The notes beneath the pieces are model-generated. The model was not told the origin of the DNA. It did no database searches and saw only the letters and a list, made by a program, of their open reading frames with translations. Source: Pseudobutyrivibrio sp. (GTDB taxonomy: Bacteria > Bacillota_A > Clostridia > Lachnospirales > Lachnospiraceae). Taken from it: 11,481 nucleotides of DNA. Of this stretch, positions 5,580-11,481 are shown piece by piece (position 1 is the stretch's first letter; every line of letters starts with the position of its first letter). Location of the stretch: positions 1-11,481 of the forward strand of contig JAILNO010000058.1 of assembly GCA_024691465.1 (NCBI GenBank). Reading direction: 5' to 3'. Position numbers and translations under genes: made by a program.

Positions 5580-6716
5580 CTACACCTCCTTCTTTTCAGC
5601 CTTGTCCGGCTCAGCATTAGCATTGTTCTTAACCTTGCCTGGACGATCAAGTATTGTCTTAAAGAATAATACGAATCCACAGAGATAGATAATAATAGCA
5701 ATCATAAGATCTGCTACCTGAGGATTGTAATAGTTAGTGTTGAGGTACTGTCCACCAAGTGTGATGTACTCAACAAATAAACCTGCGATAATTGCGCCGA
5801 TTGGATTAAGTCCACCAAGGAATGCAACAGCGATACCTGTGAATCCCATGCCTGGAACTGATGAAGCAATCTTGAAATGCTCAATACCTGTTAAGTAGTA
5901 TAGACCTGCAGCCATACCAGCAATAGCACCAGAAATAACAAGTGTAAGAATAATATTCTTCTTAGCATTCATACCTGCATATCTAGCAGCATCCTTATTA
6001 TGACCTGTAGCCTTAAGCTCATAACCAAATGTAGTCTTGTTAAGAACTACTAAGATAACGATAGCAACAATAATTGTAATTGGAATAGCAATTGTCATGT
6101 ACTGATTGCCACCAAAGAACTCATTCATGAATCCAGGAAGAAGTCCTGATGGATTAAGCTCAGATATCTCATAAGTCTCAGACTTACTCTGATTCATACA
6201 TGACTCAGCGCCCAATATAATGTTACAGATATATAGGCCAATCCAGTTGAGCATGATACCTGCGATTACTTCGTTGACATTGAAGAGTGCCTTGAAGAAA
6301 CCAGCAAGGAGTCCCCAGATTGCACCAGCAGCGATAGCTGCGATAAGGCATAACGCCCAGTTCCATCCCAATGCAAGGGATGTATAGAGGCTGGCGATAA
6401 TACCTACTGTGTACTGTCCAGCAACACCGATATTGAAAAGGCCTGCCTTGTATGCAAATAGGATTGCCTCTGCACATAGAATAACTGGAACTGACTTAAC
6501 AAGGAAAGATCCCATGTACTTCATAAGAGTATTAGTACTTGCTATTCTATATTTGAAAAAGTTGGTAAGAATAGCAGCCATACCCTCACCAGCATGCTCT
6601 GCATTCATGAACCAAAGAATAATAAAACCTAAAATGATACCTAAGATGGCACACAAAACTGAAGCTAGTAATGTCTGTACACCCGGTCTTTTAATAAAGC
6701 TAACTTTCTCTTCCAT
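5580..6716 (-). CDS. nupP: Nucleoside ABC transporter permease (NupP/YufP type)
   Basis: A 378-residue multi-pass membrane protein, the longer of the two permeases, with the NupP layout. It has an N-terminal helix (~16-37), an extracytoplasmic segment (~38-70), then the conserved NIGVAGQ (95-101) and NEVIAGIMLNWI (148-159) blocks, and a hydrophilic loop around 170-205. The coupling-helix sequence YELKATGHNKDAARYAGM (232-249) precedes four more hydrophobic stretches (~255-273, 291-314, 333-352). A charged, Lys/Glu-rich tail ends the protein. Its ATG overlaps the nupO stop as TAATG (one base shared), with GGGAGG 7 bases upstream inside nupO, so translation of ATPase and permease is probably coupled. 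It makes a heterodimeric pore with the downstream permease. Confidence 0.93.
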   Translation of the reverse strand: MEEKVSFIKRPGVQTLLASVLCAILGIILGFIILWFMNAEHAGEGMAAILTNFFKYRIASTNTLMKYMGSFLVKSVPVILCAEAILFAYKAGLFNIGVAGQYTVGIIASLYTSLALGWNWALCLIAAIAAGAIWGLLAGFFKALFNVNEVIAGIMLNWIGLYICNIILGAESCMNQSKSETYEISELNPSGLLPGFMNEFFGGNQYMTIAIPITIIVAIVILVVLNKTTFGYELKATGHNKDAARYAGMNAKKNIILTLVISGAIAGMAAGLYYLTGIEHFKIASSVPGMGFTGIAVAFLGGLNPIGAIIAGLFVEYITLGGQYLNTNYYNPQVADLMIAIIIYLCGFVLFFKTILDRPGKVKNNANAEPDKAEKKEV

Positions 6717-8254
6717 TACTTAGCCTCCCTTCCGTTATCACGCTTAGCGCCTGACATATATAATCCTAATTCCTGAAGAGAAGTCTTCTTAGGGTCAACC
6801 TCACCTACGATCTCTCCCTCATACATAACTAAGATTCTATCTGAAAGGTTCATAACCTCATCTAATTCAAGAGAAACGAGAAGAATGGCCTTACCATTAT
6901 CTCTCTCCTTAACAATCTCCTTATGGATATACTCAATAGCACCTACATCCAGACCTCTGGTAGGCTGAACTGCTACGAGTAACTCATGGTCTCTATCCAT
7001 CTCACGAGCAACGATAGCCTTCTGCTGGTTACCACCTGACATAGAACGAACTATTGTCTGTGCACCCTGACCAGAACGCACATCGAATGCCTTCGAAAGT
7101 CTGTTAGAGTACTCACGCATCTCCTTCTTCTTAATCATAGTGCCGCTCTGGAAAGCTGGCTCGAAGTATCTCTGAAGAATCATATTCTCCTCAAGAGTAT
7201 AATCAAGAACCAGACCATGCTTATGTCTATCCTCAGGGATATGACTCATACCATGTGTATTCTTGTAACGGATAGACTTCTTGGTAATATCCTCGCCACA
7301 GAGTGTAATCTTACCACTAGAAATATCATCAAGACCTGTAAGAGCTCCTACGAACTCAGTCTGACCATTACCATCAATACCTGCTATACATACAATCTCT
7401 CCTGCTCTAACATTGAAAGATACATTATGTACTGAATCGTTAGAGTGAAGCTTGCTCTTAACGCATACATTCTCAACCTTAAGGACCTCGTCCCCTGGTG
7501 TAGCCTCAACCTTATCAACGGCAAACTTAACACTACGACCAACCATCATAGATGAGAGCTCTTCCTTAGTAGTATCCTTAACATCAACTGTTCCGATATA
7601 CTTACCCTTTCTAAGGATTGAGCATCTGTCAGCAACCTCCATAATCTCATTGAGCTTATGAGTGATGAAAAGGATTGACTTGCCCTCTGCTGCCAAATCC
7701 TTCATGATCTTCATGAGCTCATCAATCTCCTGTGGAGTAAGTACAGCTGTAGGCTCATCAAAAATAAGAATATCGTTATCTCGATATAACATCTTAAGGA
7801 TTTCTACACGCTGCTGCATTCCTACTGTGATGTCCTCTATTAATGCATCTGGATCGACCTTAAGATTATATTTGTTGGATAACGCAAGAACCTTAGCTCT
7901 AGCTTCGTCCTTAGTAAGGAAGCCGAACTTATTAGGCTCTGATCCTAGGATGATATTGTCCAATACAGTAAAGATATCAACCAACATAAAGTGCTGATGA
8001 ACCATTCCAATACCTAAATCAGTAGCATCATTAGGATTGTTAATCTTAACCTCTTTACCGTCTTTCTTAATAACTCCCTTTTCTGGTGTATAAAGTCCGA
8101 ACAATACGCTCATAAGTGTGGACTTACCGGCACCATTTTCACCAAGAAGTGCATGAATCTCTCCACGCTTTAACTGCAAAGTGATATCATCATTTGCAAT
8201 TATGCCTGGAAATTCCTTTGTGATATGCAACATCTCAATTACATAATCTTCCAT
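6716..8254 (-). CDS. nupO: Nucleoside ABC transporter ATP-binding protein (NupO/YufO type, two NBDs)
   Basis: A 512-residue ATPase with two fused nucleotide-binding domains, the form used by BMP nucleoside and CUT2 ribose-type importers. Domain 1 (~5-240) has Walker A GENGAGKST (38-46), Q-loop HQHF (86-89), a reduced signature VGMQQR (144-149), Walker B LIFDEPTA (163-170) and H199. Domain 2 (~255-500) has a Walker A without the lysine (GIDGNGQTE, 292-300), an intact signature MSGGNQQK (405-412), Walker B lacking the usual Asp-Glu (AVQPTRGLD, 428-436) and Ser instead of the switch His (SLELDE). This asymmetry is normal for the family, leaving one productive composite ATP site. Start: ATG at 8254 with AGAAAGG 7 bases upstream. 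It follows nupN after a 170-base spacer with a terminator, so it is probably made at a lower level than the lipoprotein. Confidence 0.95.
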   Translation of the reverse strand: MEDYVIEMLHITKEFPGIIANDDITLQLKRGEIHALLGENGAGKSTLMSVLFGLYTPEKGVIKKDGKEVKINNPNDATDLGIGMVHQHFMLVDIFTVLDNIILGSEPNKFGFLTKDEARAKVLALSNKYNLKVDPDALIEDITVGMQQRVEILKMLYRDNDILIFDEPTAVLTPQEIDELMKIMKDLAAEGKSILFITHKLNEIMEVADRCSILRKGKYIGTVDVKDTTKEELSSMMVGRSVKFAVDKVEATPGDEVLKVENVCVKSKLHSNDSVHNVSFNVRAGEIVCIAGIDGNGQTEFVGALTGLDDISSGKITLCGEDITKKSIRYKNTHGMSHIPEDRHKHGLVLDYTLEENMILQRYFEPAFQSGTMIKKKEMREYSNRLSKAFDVRSGQGAQTIVRSMSGGNQQKAIVAREMDRDHELLVAVQPTRGLDVGAIEYIHKEIVKERDNGKAILLVSLELDEVMNLSDRILVMYEGEIVGEVDPKKTSLQELGLYMSGAKRDNGREAK

Positions 8255-8293
8255 CGCAATACCTTTCTGAATAATTATTATTATTTTGATTTA

Positions 8294-8309
8294 AGCTAAC
8301 TCGTTAGCT
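8294..8309 (-). other. Short hairpin in the nupN-nupO spacer (proximal to nupO)
   Basis: AGCTAAC (8294-8300) and GTTAGCT (8303-8309) are perfect arms 2 bases apart; as RNA this is a 6-bp stem with a 4-base loop. It is followed on the minus strand by an A/T-only stretch (8270-8285, AAT repeats) just before the nupO ribosome binding site. Possible roles are an mRNA 5'-end stabiliser after processing, or a small operator. Confidence 0.5.
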
Positions 8310-8326
8310 AGCAAAACCATAAAAAG

Positions 8327-8345
8327 CAATACAGTATCTGTATTG
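8327..8345 (-). other. Second hairpin in the nupN-nupO spacer
   Basis: A perfect 8-bp inverted repeat, CAATACAG (8327-8334) against CTGTATTG (8338-8345), with a 3-base centre. As DNA it is a 19-bp palindrome-like site of operator size; as RNA it is a short hairpin 25 bases downstream of the main terminator. It lacks a T-tract on the minus strand beyond GCTTTTT, so it is at best a weak secondary terminator. Confidence 0.5.
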
Positions 8346-8369
8346 TATTTTAAGACTTTGCTTTATTCT

Positions 8370-8400
8370 AAAAAAAAGGGAAGGATAAGTCCTTCCCTTT
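8370..8400 (-). terminator. Intrinsic terminator after nupN, inside the nup operon
   Basis: An 11-bp stem, AAAGGGAAGGA (8375-8385) against TCCTTCCCTTT (8390-8400), with a 4-base loop. On the minus strand it continues into T8 (8377-8370, of which the first three also pair in the stem). It lies 25 bases past the nupN stop. Terminators at this position are common in binding-protein transporter operons and set a high ratio of binding protein to membrane complex by partial read-through. Confidence 0.93.
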
Positions 8401-8424
8401 ATAAAAGACTGTTTAAACTAACTA

Positions 8425-9606
8425 TTAGTGAATGTTGTCGTACTCTGTAACCTTGATTTCAACAGAAGGCATAGCGTCAATTGAGCTATCAACTGTGATT
8501 GTACCATCGTACATCTGACCAACAAGAGTATTGTAATCATCAACTGTAAAGTTCTTCATTGACCATGTATCAGTTGGAAGCTGTACATAGTTAACTGAAG
8601 CATCTGTACCAGAAACAATACCGAGGTTCTCGATCTTGCCTGAGTAGTTAGACCAGTTGCCAGCGAATAAATCTGTAAGTGTAGCCTCAACAGTTGCGCC
8701 AAGACCCTTCATAGCAGAAGTTACGCAGAGGTCATCAACACCATACTGGTTAGAGATTGTGCCTGACTGATCAACATCGACACCGATTACCTTACCATCA
8801 ACGCCTGGCTTAACAGCAGCCTCGCAAGCAGATGTGTAGATACCACCACCACAAGCGAATACTACTTCTGTACCATTTGAATACCATGTATCCATCTGAG
8901 CTGTAATAGCGTCATCACCGTAGAACTGACCACCATATACGTAGTTAACTTCTACATCTGATGTGTTACCAAGCTCAACTGCAGCCTCGTTAGCACCCTG
9001 AACGAAACCGAATCCATAACGGATAACAGCAGGAACAGCCATACCACCAAGGAAACCAAGCTTAGTATAACCTTCCTTAACAGCTGCATAACCAGCCATA
9101 TAACCAGCGAGCTCTTCCTGATATGTGAATGAGCAAACATTCTCTGGAAGTGTATAGTCGCCGAAATCGCCTTCACCACAATCAAGAGCGATGATTGTTA
9201 CATCAGGATAATCCTCTGCAACAGCCATGATCATGTTAGCAAATAAGTAACCTGGTACAACAATAACGTTGTAACCATCTGTAACAGCATTCTCAAATGA
9301 AGCGATACGAGCATCATCTGAATCCTCTGTTGGCTTGTAGTACTGGAAGTCTACACTATTTGCCTCAGCAAAAGCCTTAGCAGCCTCATAAGTTGTCTGG
9401 TTGAATGACATATCTGTGATATCACCAGAATCTGTAATCATTGCGATCTTATAATCGCTTGCTGCTGTAGCATCTGCAGCACCCTCTTCTGTTGTAGCAG
9501 CACTATCAGACTTAGCAGCGCTATCATCTGATGAAGATCCGCATCCAACAAACATAGTAGCTACCATTGAAGCTACAAGAAGTACGCTTAATAACTTCTT
9601 TTTCAT
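8425..9606 (-). CDS. nupN: BMP-family nucleoside-binding lipoprotein (NupN/BmpA/PnrA type)
   Basis: A 393-residue lipoprotein that captures nucleosides outside the membrane and delivers them to the NupOPQ complex. The signal peptide (KKK, then hydrophobic 5-20) ends in lipobox FVGC with C22 as the lipidated residue, followed by a Ser/Ala/Asp/Thr-rich flexible linker to about residue 50. The BMP domain (~52-365) shows the family marks DMSFNQ (65-70) near the ligand site, ACGGGIYTSACEA (251-263), VIGVDVDQS (273-281) and TSAMKG (296-301). PnrA of Treponema, NupN of Bacillus and BmpA of Lactococcus are relatives; the exact nucleoside preference cannot be read, but the adjacent cdd favours cytidine or uridine among the options. 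Start: ATG at 9606 with AGGAGG (9621-9616) 9 bases upstream. First gene of the transporter operon, with its own promoter. Confidence 0.95.
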   Translation of the reverse strand: MKKKLLSVLLVASMVATMFVGCGSSSDDSAAKSDSAATTEEGAADATAASDYKIAMITDSGDITDMSFNQTTYEAAKAFAEANSVDFQYYKPTEDSDDARIASFENAVTDGYNVIVVPGYLFANMIMAVAEDYPDVTIIALDCGEGDFGDYTLPENVCSFTYQEELAGYMAGYAAVKEGYTKLGFLGGMAVPAVIRYGFGFVQGANEAAVELGNTSDVEVNYVYGGQFYGDDAITAQMDTWYSNGTEVVFACGGGIYTSACEAAVKPGVDGKVIGVDVDQSGTISNQYGVDDLCVTSAMKGLGATVEATLTDLFAGNWSNYSGKIENLGIVSGTDASVNYVQLPTDTWSMKNFTVDDYNTLVGQMYDGTITVDSSIDAMPSVEIKVTEYDNIH

Positions 9607-9630
9607 TATTTCATTCCTCCTATATATCTT

Positions 9631-9656
9631 GCTTCTCCTAAAAACTCCCGAGAAAC
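9631..9656 (-). other. Possible 5' hairpin of the nupN mRNA leader
   Basis: On the minus strand GTTTCTC (9656-9650) can pair with GAGAAGC (9637-9631) with one G-U pair and a 12-base loop. If transcription starts near 9660, this stem lies 4 bases from the mRNA 5' end and ends 9 bases before the AGGAGG. It could protect the transcript end. No known riboswitch consensus is visible in this leader of about 55 bases. Confidence 0.35.
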
Positions 9657-9666
9657 ACTTAGTTAA

Positions 9667-9694
9667 ATTATAATTTATTTCTGATTTTTTGCAA
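9667..9694 (-). promoter_or_regulatory. Promoter of the nup operon
   Basis: On the minus strand TTGCAA (9694-9689) and a perfect -10 TATAAT (9672-9667) stand 16 bases apart. The predicted start near 9660 leaves a leader of about 54 bases with AGGAGG before nupN. The spacer between the boxes is one arm of an inverted repeat (9673-9687 with 9713-9726), an obvious place for a repressor. Confidence 0.75.
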
Positions 9695-9726
9695 CTGTTC
9701 TTACGTAACTTTAAATCAGAATAAAT
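9673..9726. repeat. Interrupted inverted repeat across the nupN promoter and cdd 3' flank
   Basis: Left arm ATTTATTTCTGATTT (9673-9687) matches the reverse complement of right arm AAATCAGAATAAAT (9713-9726) except for one extra T. The arms are 25 bases apart, about 40 bp centre to centre, with the 8-bp palindrome TTACGTAA (9701-9708) between. The left arm exactly fills the -35/-10 spacer of the nup promoter. It may be paired operator half-sites, or in cdd RNA a weak hairpin, since cdd has no other terminator. Confidence 0.6.
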
Positions 9727-9728
9727 CT

Positions 9729-10181
9729 CTATTTTTTAAGATTTTTAGGTCCAAATCCGAGAGGTAAAATCTCCTTTAAACTTTTCTCAGTTATATCAAC
9801 ATCGTCCTCGGTAAGCTTAGATAAATCCTTCACATGTCTTGCCTCAGCTAAAAGTACTCTAAATGTCTCTGGATCACAGAACTCATTTAAAACCTGTCTG
9901 CACACTCCACATGGAGCACACAATGGGAGGTCATCTAAATCATCCATGCCGCCTACAACAGCTATAGCTGTAAACTCCATATCACCCTCGCTGACAGCCT
10001 TAAATACGGCAGTTCTCTCAGCACAGTTAGTAGGAGTATATCCAGCATTCTCTATATTACATCCCTTATAAACCTTACCATCCTTGCAAAGCAGAGCTGC
10101 CCCTACCTTGTGATGTGAATAAGGAGTATAAGCCATCTCTCTAGCCTCTAAAGCCAGTTTAACTAACTCGAAATCTGTCAT
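9729..10181 (-). CDS. cdd: Cytidine deaminase
   Basis: Cytosolic zinc enzyme converting cytidine and deoxycytidine to uridine and deoxyuridine in pyrimidine salvage. With the start used here the protein is 150 residues; the small tetrameric family is usually 130-140. The first zinc ligand C53 and the proton-shuttling E55 are in NCAERTA; the other ligands C91 and C94 are in PCGVCRQ. The substrate-contact pair N42 and E44 is in CNIENAGY. The C-terminal ~25 residues (TEDDVDITEKSLKEILPLGFGP) match the usual tail. Start choice: the ATG at 10181 lies one base past the upstream TPR gene stop and has AGGTGG/GGTGAG in front. An in-frame ATG at 10205 would add eight residues inside the TPR gene without a ribosome binding site. 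Its position upstream of the nucleoside transporter on the same strand mirrors the cdd-bmpA linkage known in Lactococcus. Confidence 0.95.
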   Translation of the reverse strand: MTDFELVKLALEAREMAYTPYSHHKVGAALLCKDGKVYKGCNIENAGYTPTNCAERTAVFKAVSEGDMEFTAIAVVGGMDDLDDLPLCAPCGVCRQVLNEFCDPETFRVLLAEARHVKDLSKLTEDDVDITEKSLKEILPLGFGPKNLKK

Positions 10182-10182
10182 G

Positions 10183-11481
10183 TTACTCACCCACCTCTGT
10201 AGCATTTAATTCTGTATCATCCGCTGCAATATATACTGCAGCCTGCTTACCCCACTTGTTGCTAGGGTATAGCTCGATGACTCTATTGAAGCACTCAAGT
10301 GCTAATTCAGGCTGGTCTGTAAGTCGATAGCAATCTCCCAATAGGAAAAGTGCTGCACCATTATTGTAAGTCTCATCTGTATCAACTACAGTCTTGAAAT
10401 TAACTATGGCACTCTCGTAATTTTCTTCTGTATAGAAGTTGTTACCATCATCGTAATATCCCTGAATAATAGTAGGAGAAAGTGTAGCATACAAGCTATC
10501 ATATGCCTGCTTGCCCTGCTCTCCTAACACTTCCTTGGTAACTAGTTGAATATATTCACTAGCTGCCGCACTATCACCTGAATTGTACGAGTTCTGTGCA
10601 GCGAATAGATTATCATAAGAAGTAGCCACATCCTGCTTGTCAGCATATGCGCTCAGCTCATTCTTAAGACTATCTATCTCCTCCTGTAAGCTGTCATTAT
10701 TGCTCTTAGCCTCTGACAGCTCCTCATTTAAGGAGATAACAGTCTGGCTGTTGCCATCTGTCATATTGTCCCTAACTGTAGGTACAACTAAGAAGAAGCA
10801 TATCAGAAGACCAATCACTAGTCCTAACAGGATATTAACGAAGCTTGCCCTGGAAGTATCCAGCATGCTTCTGAAGGAATTCTCCGACATGATGACTGTG
10901 TCATTACCATCTGCAAAAGTAACTACATCGTTCTTCTTGCGATGACGACCTGTATTCTGCTCCTTGAGGCGTTCCTTAACCTCATGGATATATCGTATAG
11001 TCGTAGTATTGTTACTGTCTATCTTGGCTGCGGCAGAAAGAACCTTTCTGGCATCAGCGTATCTTTTCTCCTGTATGTATAGAAGAGCTAATAGTTGATT
11101 CGCCTTTACGAAGTTAGGATTCTGACTGATAACCTTCTTGAGCTGAATCATAGCCAGATCTCTACTGCCACTCTTACAATATTCAATTGCCTGATTGTAT
11201 TTCTTGATTGTGGAATTGACTTTGCTGAGCAGACCAGGAGCATTCTCAATCTCGGCCAGATATCTGTCAGCATCTGGATTGTCTTCCTCCTGGAGATTCT
11301 TAGAGAGAACCCACTCATTAAGAGCTCTAACCATCTCGCCAGTCTGGTAGTAACATAGACCTAGCAAGTTCCTGGCTCTAGTATTGTATTTATAATACTG
11401 CAGGGAAGATTTCAGAGACTCAATTGCCCCCGATAGATCCTTGACCTTAGCCTTCTCCAGACCCTGATTATAGAACACATA
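10183..11481 (-). CDS. TPR / transmembrane / coiled-coil protein of unknown function (5' end cut by window)
   Basis: At least 431 residues; the frame is still open at the window edge. The only nearby start, GTG at 11478, lacks a visible ribosome binding site, so the true start is probably outside. Numbering from that GTG: residues ~1-170 hold tetratricopeptide-like helix pairs (LSGAIESLKSSL...ARNLLGLCYYQTGE; DLAMIQLKKVISQNPNFVKANQLLALLY; YADARKVLSAA). Then comes a basic linker (RHRKKN, 179-183), one membrane helix at ~212-233 (FVNILLGLVIGLLICFFLVV), a heptad-like coiled coil at ~246-282, and a second TPR block at ~340-415 (ESAIVNFKTVV; ELALECFNRVIELYPSN). Basic residues before the helix suggest the first TPR block is cytoplasmic and the second outside. 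Such proteins usually scaffold complexes; no enzyme motif is seen. It ends one base before cdd, so they are probably co-transcribed and coupled. Confidence 0.8.
   Translation of the reverse strand, partial: YVFYNQGLEKAKVKDLSGAIESLKSSLQYYKYNTRARNLLGLCYYQTGEMVRALNEWVLSKNLQEEDNPDADRYLAEIENAPGLLSKVNSTIKKYNQAIEYCKSGSRDLAMIQLKKVISQNPNFVKANQLLALLYIQEKRYADARKVLSAAAKIDSNNTTTIRYIHEVKERLKEQNTGRHRKKNDVVTFADGNDTVIMSENSFRSMLDTSRASFVNILLGLVIGLLICFFLVVPTVRDNMTDGNSQTVISLNEELSEAKSNNDSLQEEIDSLKNELSAYADKQDVATSYDNLFAAQNSYNSGDSAAASEYIQLVTKEVLGEQGKQAYDSLYATLSPTIIQGYYDDGNNFYTEENYESAIVNFKTVVDTDETYNNGAALFLLGDCYRLTDQPELALECFNRVIELYPSNKWGKQAAVYIAADDTELNATEVGE
10186..10196 (-). promoter_or_regulatory. Ribosome binding site deciding the cdd start
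   Basis: On the minus strand the last codons of the TPR gene read AGGTGGGTGAG, offering AGGTGG 9 bases and GGTGAG 4 bases before the ATG at 10181. TPR termination at 10183 and cdd initiation are therefore linked. No such element precedes the in-frame ATG at 10205. Confidence 0.7.

Noticed and set aside
7217..7997. Plus-strand open frames opposite nupO
   Set aside because: They lie wholly inside a clear ATPase gene, lack ribosome binding sites and encode no recognisable protein.
6716..8254. Loss-of-function of the second ATPase domain (no Walker A lysine, no Walker B Asp-Glu)
   Set aside because: The same degeneracy is normal for two-domain ATPases of BMP/CUT2 importers, and the signature MSGGNQQ is kept, so the gene is not broken.
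9607..9666. Purine or other nucleobase riboswitch in the nupN leader
   Set aside because: The leader is about 54 bases with a single short stem; the three-way junction of a purine aptamer and its conserved loops are absent.
11476..11478. GTG as the real start of the TPR protein
   Set aside because: The frame is still open to the last base of the window and no ribosome binding site can be seen, so the gene most likely begins outside.

Overview
The window looks like a chromosomal, housekeeping-type region from an anaerobic Gram-positive Firmicute, most likely a Lachnospiraceae member (Roseburia/Butyrivibrio/Lachnospira-like). The protein styles support this: a distinctive diaminopimelate decarboxylase subfamily, a BMP-type nucleoside ABC operon, a stand-alone HD-GYP protein and a TPR membrane protein next to cdd. 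So do the AGGAGG ribosome binding sites, the A/T-rich intergenic DNA and tRNAs without an encoded CCA. The genus is inference; no marker gene settles it.

Layout, left to right. A minus-strand tRNA-Leu(CAA) with a near-consensus promoter (6-129) is followed by a two-gene minus-strand operon: a lytic transglycosylase lacking a signal peptide (1448-2131), then lysA (186-1451), overlapping by ATGA and ending at a strong terminator. A plus-strand tRNA-Thr(GGT) with a near-consensus promoter (2153-2273) lies head to head with that operon. The plus-strand M42 metallopeptidase (2377-3414) and the minus-strand HD-GYP phosphodiesterase (3466-4563) converge on a shared bidirectional terminator.

From 4583 to 9694 lies a complete nucleoside uptake operon on the minus strand. 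In transcription order it has a promoter, the BMP-family lipoprotein (nupN-like), an intrinsic terminator with two further hairpins, a double-domain ATPase (nupO-like), two permeases (nupP- and nupQ-like) and a final terminator. Immediately upstream, on the same strand, are cytidine deaminase (cdd) and a large TPR/transmembrane/coiled-coil protein cut by the window edge. The transporter would bring in nucleosides and Cdd would deaminate cytidine and deoxycytidine, so this half of the window is a salvage module.

I found no CRISPR array, insertion sequence, phage gene or toxin-antitoxin pair, and no convincing novel system. The points worth a second look are regulatory or are protein variants: a possible HD-GYP promoter nested against the nup terminator, an inverted repeat spanning the nupN promoter, the three-hairpin nupN-nupO spacer, the divergent PLP-site motifs of LysA, and the leaderless transglycosylase coupled to lysA.
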